From NCBI RefSeq assembly GCF_913054395.1, contig NZ_CAJXIP010000005.1, forward strand, positions 1 through 53,280: a DNA stretch of 53,280 nt. Reading direction: 5' to 3'. Positions within the stretch are counted from its first letter, which is position 1, and the number at the start of each line of letters is the position of its first letter. Of this stretch, positions 8,022 through 16,768 are shown piece after piece. Under the pieces are notes generated by a model. The model was given only the letters and a program-made list of their open reading frames with translations. It was not told where the DNA came from and ran no database searches. The position numbers and the translations under genes are program-made. The DNA is from an uncultured Roseovarius sp. (GTDB taxonomy: Bacteria > Pseudomonadota > Alphaproteobacteria > Rhodobacterales > Rhodobacteraceae).

Positions 8022-8624
8022 ATGCACGGGTTGGTTAACCGCGCCATAGAACGGTTTGTTCGCGATACTTATGGGCGTGATGTCTGGATTGAAACGATGG
8101 GACGGCTTGATCTCGGGTATACGGAGTTCGAGGCGATGATGATGTATGAGCCGCAGGTTACCAAACAACTGCTTGCGGCTGTTGGTGAACGGTTGGCAAA
8201 AACGGTGCCGGAGCTGCTTGAGGATATCGGCACCTATATGATCTCGCATCCCGATAGCGATGCGCCGCGACGGCTTTTGCGCTTTGGCGGGGTGGATTTC
8301 GTGGATTTTCTGCATTCCCTGGATGATCTGCCTGAACGCACGCATCTCGCGGTGTCCGATCTTGACTTGCCCGCCCTTGAACTGCGCGATCTTGGCGATG
8401 GCAGTTACAGCCTGACGGTCGGGCGCTCCAAGGGGCATGACCTGCGGCTGGGCTATGTGGTGGTGGGCATCCTGCGGGCCATGGCGGATGATTACGGCGC
8501 ATTGGTTTTTCTGGAACACAGGGGGGCCAACGCTGGGCAAGAGGTGATTCTCATCCGTCTTCTTGAACCGGCCTTTGCCAGCGGTCGCGCCTTTGAACTT
8601 GGGGTTGGGGGGCTTGCCGGATGA
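8022..8624 (+). CDS. H-NOX-like (heme NO-binding, HNOB) domain protein with altered heme motifs
   Basis: A 200-residue single-domain protein beginning MHGLVNRAIERFV, the hallmark N-terminus of the H-NOX/HNOB family, which senses NO or O2 through heme. By eye, the proximal-His position of H-NOX (four residues into the DEVH-type segment before the PPxL turn) falls on Pro104 here; His108 and His98 lie nearby. The YxSxR heme-propionate motif is not evident in residues 128-145. So it may bind heme differently or not at all. Start ATG 8022 follows GGAG. Its stop overlaps the GGDEF gene by 4 bases, the typical arrangement of an H-NOX regulating a diguanylate cyclase. It is divergent from the thi operon. 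Confidence 0.85.
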   Translation: MHGLVNRAIERFVRDTYGRDVWIETMGRLDLGYTEFEAMMMYEPQVTKQLLAAVGERLAKTVPELLEDIGTYMISHPDSDAPRRLLRFGGVDFVDFLHSLDDLPERTHLAVSDLDLPALELRDLGDGSYSLTVGRSKGHDLRLGYVVVGILRAMADDYGALVFLEHRGANAGQEVILIRLLEPAFASGRAFELGVGGLAG

Positions 8625-9655
8625 CGGTTGAAAGCTATCCCTTCTACGGTTTTCTGGATCTGCTGTGCCCGATGCATGCCGTGTTGGATGCGACCGGCCA
8701 TGTGGTGCATGCCGGACCTACATTGCACAAGGTGTTTCAAGGTAAGCCCCTGATTGGATGCCGGTTTCTCGAGTTGATAGAATTACGCCGCCCGCATGTT
8801 GTGGATACGATGAAGGGCCTGCGCGGTTGTCATGGGCTACGTTTGCATCTGCGGTTGCGTGAGGGCCTGCGCACCGGGATGAAGGGGGTTTTGATTGCCC
8901 TCCCTGCGGATGGTGCGGCACCTGGCCCCTCGGGCGGTGCGATCATGAACCTGTCCTTCGGCATTTCCGTGGTCGATGCCGTGCGCGATTTTGGCCTGAA
9001 TGCCGGCGATTTCCCGGCCACCGATCTGACCATCGAGATGCTCTATCTGATTGAGGCGAAATCCGCCGCGATGGAAGCCTCGCGCAAACTCAACCTGCGG
9101 CTTCAGGGCGCGCGCATTGCCGCCGAGGAACAAGCCTATACCGATACGCTGACCGGCCTCAAGAATCGTCGCGCGATGGATCATGTGCTTGATCGGTTGA
9201 TGCAGAGCGAACAGGATTTTGCGCTGATGCATCTGGACCTGGATTTTTTCAAACAGGTGAATGACACCATGGGCCATGCGGCCGGTGATCAGGTCTTGCA
9301 GGATGTGGCGCGGCGTATTCTGACGGAAACCCGTGCCGACGATCTTGCCGCACGTACCGGAGGGGACGAGTTCGTGCTTATCTTCGCAGGGCTGACGTCG
9401 CGTGAACGGCTGGGCGAGATTGCAACCCGGTTGATCGCGCGGCTGGAAGAACCGGTCATGTATAACGGCGAGGAATGCCGCATTTCAGGCAGCATCGGGG
9501 CCACACTTAGCTGTGCCTATGACAGGCCTGATCCAGAGTGCATGATGGCCGATTCAGATCTTGCGCTTTATGCCGCCAAGGCCCGTGGGCGCGCGTGTCA
9601 TGTGATCTACGATCCTGACCTGCGCGAGGACGCCCCGCTGCGAGGCGTCGTCTGA
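8621..9655 (+). CDS. Diguanylate cyclase with HNOBA-like N-terminal domain
   Basis: A 344-residue protein. Residues about 8-140 resemble the PAS-like HNOB-associated (HNOBA) domain, which receives signals from H-NOX proteins. A short helix (about 140-175) leads to a GGDEF domain. The active site is intact: GGDEF at 247-251, with an RxxD inhibitory site (RADD, 238-241) exactly five residues before it, so product inhibition is likely. It should make cyclic di-GMP. No EAL or membrane segment is present, so it is cytosolic. Overlap of 4 bases with the H-NOX-like gene implies stoichiometric co-expression. Expected output is biofilm or motility control in response to the H-NOX partner. Confidence 0.9.
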   Translation: MTVESYPFYGFLDLLCPMHAVLDATGHVVHAGPTLHKVFQGKPLIGCRFLELIELRRPHVVDTMKGLRGCHGLRLHLRLREGLRTGMKGVLIALPADGAAPGPSGGAIMNLSFGISVVDAVRDFGLNAGDFPATDLTIEMLYLIEAKSAAMEASRKLNLRLQGARIAAEEQAYTDTLTGLKNRRAMDHVLDRLMQSEQDFALMHLDLDFFKQVNDTMGHAAGDQVLQDVARRILTETRADDLAARTGGDEFVLIFAGLTSRERLGEIATRLIARLEEPVMYNGEECRISGSIGATLSCAYDRPDPECMMADSDLALYAAKARGRACHVIYDPDLREDAPLRGVV

Positions 9656-9671
9656 GATCGGCGAGGGGGCG

Positions 9672-10913
9672 CTAAAACCGGGCGGGGTCATAGGGCGACA
9701 GGTCGATATTGGGCTGCTCGCCCATGGCGAGCCCCGCAGCCAGTCGCCCGGTTTTCGGACCCATCATGAATCCCCAGTGGCTATGGCCAAAAGCGGCGAT
9801 CAGGCCGGGTTGTCCGGGAACGGGCCCGATGGCCGGAAGGCTGTCGGGAAAAGACGGGCGCAGGCCCGACCATGTTTCATATCGCGCCCCGGAAAGATCG
9901 GGGCAAAGTGCGCGGGCCACCTTTGCGAGTGCCTGTGCCCGCGCCGGGTTCGGATCGGTTTCAAGCCCGCCGAACTCGGCGGTGCCGGCGGCCCGCAAGG
10001 CCCCGTCCATACTGCTGGCCACAAATTTCTTATCGGTGTCCATGACGGAATTGAAAAGAGTGACAGGCGCCTCGGGAAAGGCAAGGTGATAGCCGCGTTC
10101 GGCCTCAAGCGGCAGATCGATACCAAGCGGCGCCAAAAGCCGCGCCGACCAGGCCCCGGCGGCCAGCACAACGTTGGTGGCGCGGACCGGTCCGCTGTCA
10201 GTGCTGATCTGCCAATCCTGGTCGGTGCGCAAAAGCCCGGTGACCTTGGCCTGTATCACCTCGCCACCCATCCCGCGAAGCTTGTCCGCCAGAACGCCGC
10301 AGACCCGCCCGGGCGAGAGCGTGCGCGCTTGTCCTCTGATCAGCAGTGCCGATTTGAATGCTGGCGACAGGGCCGGTTCAAGATCACGCAAAGCAGTGGC
10401 GTCAATCGCCTCAAGATCTGCGCCGTATTGGCGGCGCAGCTGGTTGGTAAAGCTGTCAAGCTGCGCGGGTGCCGCGCTCCGGCTGGCCATCACATAATAG
10501 CTGTCCTGAATAAGGTGTTCCTGACCGGTTCCCGATAAAAGCTGGCGATAAAGCGTGATGTTGTCATGATTAAGCGCGTGCATCGCCCCAGCGGTGGCGC
10601 GTACGCGATCACGCTGACCCGCGCGCAGAAACCTGATGGCCCAGGGCAGGAACCGTGGCATGTAGCGCGGGCGCAGATGCACCGGCCCCAACGGGTCAAG
10701 CAGCCAGCGGGGGATGTCGCGCCACAGCCCCGGAAGCGATTGTGGCACCACGGAAAATGGCGAGATCACCCCGGCGTTGCCCATCGACGCCCCCTGGCCG
10801 GGGGCATCACGATCAATCAGGCGCACCGGCACACCGCGCTCGGCGAGGGCAATCGCCGTGCATATCCCGACGATGCCTCCGCCGATCACGACGATGGGTG
10901 GGGGCGTGCTCAT
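9672..10913 (-). CDS. FAD-dependent D-amino-acid dehydrogenase-like oxidoreductase (DadA family)
   Basis: A 413-residue DAO/DadA-family flavoprotein. The N-terminal Rossmann motif GGGIVG (residues 8-13) and following acidic end of strand two bind FAD, and a C-terminal GHSHWGFMMGP segment completes the flavin site. DadA enzymes oxidatively deaminate D-amino acids or related secondary amines at the membrane. Its start overlaps the stop of the TRAP permease by 4 bases, so it most likely oxidises the compound imported by the TAXI-TRAP system. Substrate candidates are D-amino acids, sarcosine-like N-alkyl amino acids or opines; sequence alone does not decide. It is convergent with the diguanylate cyclase gene. 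Confidence 0.87.
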   Translation of the reverse strand: MSTPPPIVVIGGGIVGICTAIALAERGVPVRLIDRDAPGQGASMGNAGVISPFSVVPQSLPGLWRDIPRWLLDPLGPVHLRPRYMPRFLPWAIRFLRAGQRDRVRATAGAMHALNHDNITLYRQLLSGTGQEHLIQDSYYVMASRSAAPAQLDSFTNQLRRQYGADLEAIDATALRDLEPALSPAFKSALLIRGQARTLSPGRVCGVLADKLRGMGGEVIQAKVTGLLRTDQDWQISTDSGPVRATNVVLAAGAWSARLLAPLGIDLPLEAERGYHLAFPEAPVTLFNSVMDTDKKFVASSMDGALRAAGTAEFGGLETDPNPARAQALAKVARALCPDLSGARYETWSGLRPSFPDSLPAIGPVPGQPGLIAAFGHSHWGFMMGPKTGRLAAGLAMGEQPNIDLSPYDPARF

Positions 10914-13138
10914 ACGTTCTGCGCCGGAACCGCCGCTGTACGGCTTGCAATGATCTGCATCGCGATGGCGGGGGCCATGACGATGAGCGCGGCGACGTCG
11001 CTGCCAAGGCTCGGGGCAACCAAAAGCACGCCTCCGGCCACAAAGCTCAGCCGCCAGAGCCCGCGCAGCGGCGCCATCAGAAAGCCCGCCACCGCGGCGC
11101 CGATGCAGAAGATCCCGAACCCGCAGGTGATCGACACCTGAAGGAATGACCCAAGCGTGAAATATTCCGGCAGAACGATCAGAATGGTTGGCGCATAGAC
11201 AAAGACCATCGGCACCATCAATTTTCCCAGACCAAGCGTAAAGGCGGTCATCCCGGTGCGGAACGGGTTGGCATTGGCAATCCCCGCCGCCGCATAGGCC
11301 GAGGCACAGACCGGGGGCGTGATCTCGGATATGACGCCGTAATAAAGCACGAACATATGGGTTGCGAGCGGTGGCACGCCAAGCTGGCTAAGCGCCGGTG
11401 TGGCAACCGCGACCAGCATGATATAAAGCGCCGTCGTCGGAAGACCGTCCCCCATCAGGATACAGGCCATCGCGATCAACACCAGCGAGATGAACTGTTG
11501 CAGCGACGGCTGGCTGAACGCCTCGATCGGCATCCAGTCAAACAGCGGCGCAATCATCATCGACAGGTCAGAGGCGCCGTTGGTCACCATAAAGCCCATA
11601 CGAAAGCCGACACCGGTGGTGTTGATCACCCCGACCACGATCCCCACAGCCGCCGAGGCCGCGCCCACCGCAAGCGCATATTGCACGCCAACGTGAAAGC
11701 TATCGAGAAGGTCGCGGAAATCCTGGCGTTTGTTGCGGTGAAGTGAGCCGATCAGCGTCAGCGCGCCAAGCACCCCAGCAATCGTTGGCGAAAAACCGGC
11801 GCCGCTGATCGGCGAGGCCTTCCAGAAGATGAAGCCCAGCAGAGCCAGGGGAATGATCAAGGTTGCGGGTTTGTCGATCCCGCAGAAGCCGACAATGATA
11901 CAGAGCATCAAGCCCATGAAGGCCGCCATATTCGGGGAATAGCCGGAAAACAGCACCATCAAGAGTGCGACCAGCGGCACGATTGTGACCCAGCCTTCGC
12001 GCCAGACCGCCAGAAAGCGGGGCAGGTCTTCTTTGGCATAGGCATGAAGGCCAAGCCGGCGGGCGGTGAAATGTACGATCGAAATCACGCCGATGTAATG
12101 CATCAAGGCCGGTACGATGGCGGCGATCACGATGGTGGTATAGGGCACCTCAAGATACTCGGCCATAAGAAAGCTGGCCGCGCCCATGATCGGCGGGGTG
12201 ATCTGGCCACCGGCCGAAGAGGCGGCCTCGACCCCGGCGGCGAAGTGGCCGGGATAGCCCATCTTCTTCATGTTGGGGATGGTCAGCGAGCCGGTCGAGA
12301 CCGTATTGGCAATCGACGAGCCGGAAATCGTGCCAAAGAAGGCAGAGGACACGACCGACACCTTGGCCGGCCCGCCGGTATAGCGCCCGGCCAGCATCAT
12401 CGCATTGTCGATGAAGAACTGGCCAAGGCCCATGCGCTGGGCGACGACGCCGAACAGCACGAAGTGAAACACCACCGTCGAGACCACCCAGAGGGTGATG
12501 CCAAAGATGCCCTCGGAGGGGAAATACATGTTGTTGACGAATTGCCGCCAGTCGACGCCCGGATGGCGCAGGATCTGGGCGGGCATTTGCGGGCCGAACA
12601 GTGCGTAGATTATGAACACCATGATGATCAGCGGCAGCACGAATCCGATCGTGCGGCGGGCGATTTCCAGCGTCGAGATCACGAGGATCGTACCAAGCAC
12701 CACGTCGGCCGTGGTCGGGTTGCCCTGACGCAGGGTCTGTTCGGGGATATCGAGGCCAAAGCCGGTAAAGCCCCGCCAGCTTACCCAAAGAAACAGGGCG
12801 GCCATCACACTCAGGATGAGCAGCGCCCAGTCGTAAATCGGCACATTGCCCGGCGCCATCGTGCCCGGGCCCTTGTAACGCAGGCTGTTTGCTGTGCGGA
12901 TCAGCGGGAAGCTTATGAAAATAAAGAAATAAAGCCCCGCCAGGTGAATGCCCATATGCACATGATCGACCGGCGTGCCAAAGCCTGCGGTCCAGATGTG
13001 GTAAAGTGCGAATATGATCGTCGCCCAATAGGTGATCTTTTTGAGCAAAGGCCCGTTATCGCGCGTATTGAGTGCGGAATCGTACTTTTTCTCAAGCTCT
13101 TCCAGAGCTTTGGCATCCAGCGCGTGCTCGCTGCTCAT
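10910..13138 (-). CDS. TRAP transporter fused permease (TAXI-associated, DctQM fusion)
   Basis: A 742-residue inner-membrane protein in which the small (4 TM, N-terminal) and large (12 TM or more, C-terminal) TRAP permease parts are fused, as is normal for TAXI-type systems. A soluble N-terminal stretch of about 45 residues precedes the first membrane segment. Conserved motifs include FFGTISGSSIANTVSTGSLTIP near residue 270. It couples substrate uptake to a sodium or proton gradient. The ATG follows AGGAGAG. It lies 84 bases downstream of the TAXI receptor and overlaps the DadA-like gene, making one transport-plus-oxidation operon. Confidence 0.93.
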   Translation of the reverse strand: MSSEHALDAKALEELEKKYDSALNTRDNGPLLKKITYWATIIFALYHIWTAGFGTPVDHVHMGIHLAGLYFFIFISFPLIRTANSLRYKGPGTMAPGNVPIYDWALLILSVMAALFLWVSWRGFTGFGLDIPEQTLRQGNPTTADVVLGTILVISTLEIARRTIGFVLPLIIMVFIIYALFGPQMPAQILRHPGVDWRQFVNNMYFPSEGIFGITLWVVSTVVFHFVLFGVVAQRMGLGQFFIDNAMMLAGRYTGGPAKVSVVSSAFFGTISGSSIANTVSTGSLTIPNMKKMGYPGHFAAGVEAASSAGGQITPPIMGAASFLMAEYLEVPYTTIVIAAIVPALMHYIGVISIVHFTARRLGLHAYAKEDLPRFLAVWREGWVTIVPLVALLMVLFSGYSPNMAAFMGLMLCIIVGFCGIDKPATLIIPLALLGFIFWKASPISGAGFSPTIAGVLGALTLIGSLHRNKRQDFRDLLDSFHVGVQYALAVGAASAAVGIVVGVINTTGVGFRMGFMVTNGASDLSMMIAPLFDWMPIEAFSQPSLQQFISLVLIAMACILMGDGLPTTALYIMLVAVATPALSQLGVPPLATHMFVLYYGVISEITPPVCASAYAAAGIANANPFRTGMTAFTLGLGKLMVPMVFVYAPTILIVLPEYFTLGSFLQVSITCGFGIFCIGAAVAGFLMAPLRGLWRLSFVAGGVLLVAPSLGSDVAALIVMAPAIAMQIIASRTAAVPAQNV

Positions 13139-13222
13139 GGCGAAACTCTCCTGTCGGGGGCAATAGGGGGCAAAAAAACGAGGGCAGGCGCGATAGGGCC
13201 TGCCCCCGATAGGCGCGCCGGT

Positions 13223-14233
13223 TTACTTCAGCATGCCAATTTCGCGATAGTATTTTTCAGCGCCGGGATGCAGCGGCACGCCGATCCCCTCGACACCGTC
13301 AAGCGCAGTTTCGACGGTGATGGCCTTGCCCTTGGGGTGACCGTTGTCCAAAAGCTTGCGCGCGGTCGATGACCAAAGCGCCTTGGTGATCTCATAGACC
13401 AACTCTTCGGGCTGGTTGGCGTTGGTGATCAGCATCCCCGACACGGCCAGCGTATCAACGTCATAATCGACCCCCGGATAGGTGCCCGCCGGGATCAGCG
13501 ACTTGATGTAATAGGGCACGGCGGTGTTGCCGGTGACCAGCTCTTCATCGCTCCAGTCATAAAGCTCCATGCCCTTGGTATTGTCGAGCTGGATCATAGC
13601 GGCAACCGGCGTGCCCGCAGCGTAGAAATAGGCGTCAAGCTGGCCGTCGGCCAGACGCTCGGCGCTTTGGGTATTGTTAAGCTCTGCCTCTTCGATGTCA
13701 TCGCGGGTGATGCCATGCGCCGCAAGGATCAACTCGACCGCGATCTGCGTGCCAGAGCCCGCCTGTGCGATGCCGACGCGCTTGCCCTTGAGATCGGCCA
13801 GGCCGTTAAGCTTGGCGCCCTTGGGCAGCACAAGATGCAAATCCTCGGGGAAGAGGTTGGCGATCACACGCACGTCGGGCTTTTGGTTGCCCTCGAATAC
13901 GCCAATACCCTTGTAGGCAAAGTGCAGCGTCGCCGCACCGGTAAGACCGGCCTCCATCTGTCCCGCCTGCACGGCATTCACGTTATGCGCCGAGGCATTG
14001 GTCGACTGCGCCATCGCCACAAGACCCGGCACGCCACAATTGCCGCCCTCGTCACAGGCCCGCGAACCGGGAGGGTTCGAGATCGCGTTGGCGATAATCC
14101 CGCCAATCGGGAAATAGGTGCCGCCCGCGCCACCGGTGCCGATGCGGAAAAACGTCATGTCCTGCGCCATCGCCGGTCCGGCCAAAAGCGCGCCCGCCAT
14201 GAGCGCTGCCGAAAATCTTCTCATGAATGTCAT
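13223..14233 (-). CDS. TAXI-family TRAP transporter solute-binding protein
   Basis: A 336-residue periplasmic receptor. The signal peptide ends after AGPAMA (residue 23), and the mature protein opens with the TAXI-family signature FRIGTGGAGGTYFPIGGIIA. It delivers substrate to the fused TRAP permease encoded next. Start ATG 14233 (GTGGAG nine bases before it) is chosen; the reading frame stays open for 87 codons more but has no signal peptide or ribosome site. Residues about 50-60 contain two Cys (ACDEGGNCG), perhaps a disulfide. It is the first gene of the operon and divergent from the LysR regulator. Confidence 0.93.
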   Translation of the reverse strand: MTFMRRFSAALMAGALLAGPAMAQDMTFFRIGTGGAGGTYFPIGGIIANAISNPPGSRACDEGGNCGVPGLVAMAQSTNASAHNVNAVQAGQMEAGLTGAATLHFAYKGIGVFEGNQKPDVRVIANLFPEDLHLVLPKGAKLNGLADLKGKRVGIAQAGSGTQIAVELILAAHGITRDDIEEAELNNTQSAERLADGQLDAYFYAAGTPVAAMIQLDNTKGMELYDWSDEELVTGNTAVPYYIKSLIPAGTYPGVDYDVDTLAVSGMLITNANQPEELVYEITKALWSSTARKLLDNGHPKGKAITVETALDGVEGIGVPLHPGAEKYYREIGMLK

Positions 14234-14378
14234 TCTTGTTTTCTCCACTGTTGGTTTTGTTGCGGGCGGAACGTGAGTTGGCCCATCGGCAAATAGAATG
14301 GGCGTGGGGCCGCGCCCCCCGGTGACTCGCATCGTGGCGCAGAAAAAACATAAATACAAATCGCAAATTTTTGGATTA

Positions 14379-14390
14379 ATATAATTATAT
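14379..14390. promoter_or_regulatory. AT-rich palindrome between the TAXI operon and lysR
   Basis: ATATAATTATAT is a perfect 12-base palindrome inside an unusually AT-rich stretch (about 14350-14396) that stands out from the GC-rich surroundings. It sits 17 bases before the lysR start and about 145 bases from the TAXI start. It may be a LysR-type binding site, a -10 region, or both. Confidence 0.35.
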
Positions 14391-14407
14391 ATTATACGGG
14401 GGCGACG

Positions 14408-15340
14408 ATGGATCTGCTGCAACTTACGGTGTTTCGCGAGGTGATGCTTGCCGGGTCGGTCAGCCAGGCCGCGCGCAATCTGCACCGTAGCCAACCGGCC
14501 ATCTCAAGCACCATTGCCCGGCTTGAAACCGAGCTTGGATTCTGTCTTTTCGAACGCAAGGGCAAGCGCCTTTCTCCGGTGCCCGAGGCGCATTACCTTT
14601 TGGCCGAGGCGACTGAAATCCTTGACCGGATGACCTCGACACAGCGCAACATGCAAAACCTGCGCAACCTTGAAAGCGGCAGCCTGCGGATCGTGGCGAT
14701 GCCTGGGCCTTCGGTGTTTCTGTTGCCGTGGATGATAAGCCGCATCACCGCGGCGCATGCCGGGATCAAGGCGACCGTCCTCACGCGCAGTTCACCGCAG
14801 GTGCATCAACTCATGTCGACCCAAAGCTATGATCTGGGAATTGCCGATCTTGGTGTCGAATTCGGGGTGAACACCCAGTTGGTGCGCTCTGAACCCTTCA
14901 TGAGCGATTGCATCTGCGCGGTTCCGGCGGATGATCCTCTGGCGCAGAAACCGGTGCTTGGACCCGACGATCTTGACGGCATGCCGCTTGGGGCGCTGCA
15001 CGCGGATCACCACAGCCATAAAGAGCTTCGAAAGGCCTTTTCAGCGGCCGGGCGGCATCTGGATGTCCGGTTCGAGACGCAATATTACCTGCCGCTTCTG
15101 ACCTTTGTCGAGGATGGGCTTGCCTGTGCGATCATCGACACGCTCAGCGCGGAAAGTTACCTGCATTATCGCGGCGACGATCAAAAGCGGGTGGTATTCC
15201 GCCCCTTCCGCCCCGGTATCACGCTGGCCTTTGCAACGCTCACGCCCGCGCATCGCCCGCCTTCGAAACTGGCCGAGTCCTTCATGGCGCTCTGGCATGA
15301 AGAGGTGCGGCGGATCAATCAATACTGGGCGGCAATTTAG
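14408..15340 (+). CDS. LysR-family transcriptional regulator of the TAXI-TRAP-DadA operon
   Basis: A 310-residue LysR-type regulator. The winged helix-turn-helix occupies residues 1-60 (FREVMLAGSVSQAARNLHRS, then QPAISSTIARLE), and the periplasmic-binding-protein-like effector domain spans about 90-300. The ATG follows GGGGG. It is transcribed divergently from the TAXI receptor gene, the classic LysR layout, so it probably controls that operon in response to the imported or oxidised compound. The effector domain resembles those of amino-acid or opine regulators only in a general way. It is convergent with the cytochrome c gene. Confidence 0.9.
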   Translation: MDLLQLTVFREVMLAGSVSQAARNLHRSQPAISSTIARLETELGFCLFERKGKRLSPVPEAHYLLAEATEILDRMTSTQRNMQNLRNLESGSLRIVAMPGPSVFLLPWMISRITAAHAGIKATVLTRSSPQVHQLMSTQSYDLGIADLGVEFGVNTQLVRSEPFMSDCICAVPADDPLAQKPVLGPDDLDGMPLGALHADHHSHKELRKAFSAAGRHLDVRFETQYYLPLLTFVEDGLACAIIDTLSAESYLHYRGDDQKRVVFRPFRPGITLAFATLTPAHRPPSKLAESFMALWHEEVRRINQYWAAI

Positions 15341-15350
15341 GCGGCGACTG

Positions 15351-15803
15351 TCAGGGCGCGTTGGTTACGCTTTCGAGATAGGCCCAGACATCGCGCGCCT
15401 TCGCCGTATCGCGCAGCTTATAAGCCATCTTGCCGCGCGCCGTGTCATCGCCAAGATAGGCGCGCAGAAAACTGGTCGCGTCTTTCACGTAGACGACGAA
15501 ATCCTCTTCGTTCCAACGAAGCCCGTTCCGACCGGCGGCGACCATCGACGTTGAATACGGAAAATTCGGCACGCTGCCTGCATGCCGGCCAACCACGCCG
15601 TAAAGGTTCGGCCCGGTGCGCCCGCCGCGCAGGATAACGGTTTCTGTCTCATCAATCACCGAATGACAGGCGCGGCAATCCTTGAACAGAACCTTGCCAC
15701 GCACGATATCACCGGCGAAAGCGGGCAGCGCAATCAGTGCTAAAGCCACCGTGGATATGTTCATTGTAAGGTTGAGTGGCATGGCGTCACTTCGCGTCTT
15801 CAT
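15351..15803 (-). CDS. Class I cytochrome c (c2/c-550-like), exported
   Basis: A 150-residue c-type cytochrome. A signal peptide (about residues 1-30, ending ALPAFA) sends it to the periplasm. The heme is attached by Cys43-xx-Cys46-His47 (CRACH), and Met126 in RGKMAYKL is the likely sixth ligand. Other class I features are the RTGPNLYGVVGR loop and the C-terminal aromatic helix (DVWAYLE). It should be a soluble electron carrier. The ATG at 15803 follows GGAAG; later Met codons at residues 8 and 14 are possible starts. It stands alone, convergent with lysR, so its redox partner is not shown by context. Confidence 0.88.
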   Translation of the reverse strand: MKTRSDAMPLNLTMNISTVALALIALPAFAGDIVRGKVLFKDCRACHSVIDETETVILRGGRTGPNLYGVVGRHAGSVPNFPYSTSMVAAGRNGLRWNEEDFVVYVKDATSFLRAYLGDDTARGKMAYKLRDTAKARDVWAYLESVTNAP

Positions 15804-16170
15804 GTTCTTCCATTAAGGCGCCGAGGCAGGCTCAGAGTCAATGGATACAAGCGCCTGTTCACGCTCTTGTCAGGCAGTGGCACAGGCAATCGTGAATTGT
15901 TTCCAAAGGCTTGCCAAAGCCGCCGCAAGTTGTCGGGCGAGGGTCGCGAAAGCGTGCCGACCCCTCTCAGGCCGCTGGAATAGACCAAAAGATCGCCTTG
16001 CGCATACTGGCATCCCTGCAAAACGCCTATTATATGTCGGGCGAGTGGCGCGCCCCGTTCGTGTCACTGTTCTATGACATGGATACGCAACGTCTGACAT
16101 TCGAGGCTTGTATGAACAAGAAACTGGTGTGCGCGCGCGGTCTTGCGCGGATAGCGCCCGCGTCCCGCGC
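15804..16170. other. Gene-free interval between the cytochrome c gene and idi
   Basis: I see no convincing gene in these 367 bases. The idi frame stays open back to a TTG at 16108, but the extra residues are Arg-rich and unlike Idi. The interval presumably carries the divergent promoters for the cytochrome gene and idi; no clear operator or terminator was seen. Confidence 0.4.
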
Positions 16171-16686
16171 ATGATGGTGCTTATCCCGGCATGGGTGGGC
16201 GGCGATCTTGTGCCCGTCGAAAAGCTTGAGGTGCATCAGCGCGGATTGCGTCACAAGGCGGTCTCGGTCTTTGTGATGGCGGGCGATGATCTTTTGATCC
16301 AGCGTCGCGCTCTTGGGAAATATCACACGCCGGGTCTCTGGGCGAATACCTGTTGCACGCATCCCAATTGGAACGAAGATGCCGGGGCCTGTGCGCATCG
16401 GCGCCTGGCCGAAGAGCTTGGCATCACGGGGCTGAGCCTGAGCCATCGCGACCGGGTGGAATACCGTGCCGATGTGGGGGCTGGCCTTGTCGAGCATGAG
16501 GTGGTGGATATCTTCATGGCGCGGGTTCCCACGCGCATCCCGCTTGCCCCGAACCCCGAAGAGGTAATGGATACCCGCTGGGTCAGTCTGGACACGCTTC
16601 GTGCCGGGTTGCAGAGGCAGCCCTCTGATTACACGCCCTGGCTTCGGATCTACATGCAGGAGCATGCGGCGCAGATCTTTGCCTGA
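16171..16686 (+). CDS. idi: Isopentenyl-diphosphate delta-isomerase, type I
   Basis: A 172-residue Nudix-fold isomerase that interconverts isopentenyl and dimethylallyl diphosphate for quinone, carotenoid or other isoprenoid synthesis. The active-site Cys lies in WANTCCTHP (Cys61/Cys62), and the metal/catalytic Glu residues in VEHEV (108-112). The Nudix-like box includes RRLAEELGITG. The start MMVLIPAWV matches the N-terminus remembered for Rhodobacter Idi (IPAWVxGxLxPVEKLExHQRGLRH). There is no good ribosome site, so ATG 16174 is equally possible. It is monocistronic here and followed by a hairpin-rich repeat that may end transcription. Confidence 0.92.
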   Translation: MMVLIPAWVGGDLVPVEKLEVHQRGLRHKAVSVFVMAGDDLLIQRRALGKYHTPGLWANTCCTHPNWNEDAGACAHRRLAEELGITGLSLSHRDRVEYRADVGAGLVEHEVVDIFMARVPTRIPLAPNPEEVMDTRWVSLDTLRAGLQRQPSDYTPWLRIYMQEHAAQIFA

Positions 16687-16696
16687 GGCGGATAAA

Positions 16697-16758
16697 GGGG
16701 GCGCTGCCCCCATCGCCGCCAGGCGGCGATTCCCCCGGGATATTTAAGGCAAGAAGAA
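16697..16758 (+). repeat. Hairpin-rich intergenic repeat ending in GGCAAGAAGAA (copy 1)
   Basis: Just after the idi stop lie two tight hairpins: GGGGGC-GCT-GCCCCC (16697-16711) and ATCGCCGCC-A-GGCGGCGAT (16712-16730). They are followed by CCCCC, GGGATATTT and GGCAAGAAGAA. The last part recurs in other intergenic spots of this window (19628, 19786, 37411, 44055, 50073). It probably also serves as a transcription terminator between the convergent idi and caiD-like genes. Confidence 0.75.
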
Positions 16759-16768
16759 ATAGCGGGGT

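Noticed and set aside
13223..14494. N-terminally extended form of the TAXI receptor
   Set aside because: The extension crosses the AT-rich intergenic region and the lysR start, and would place the signal peptide 87 residues inside the protein.
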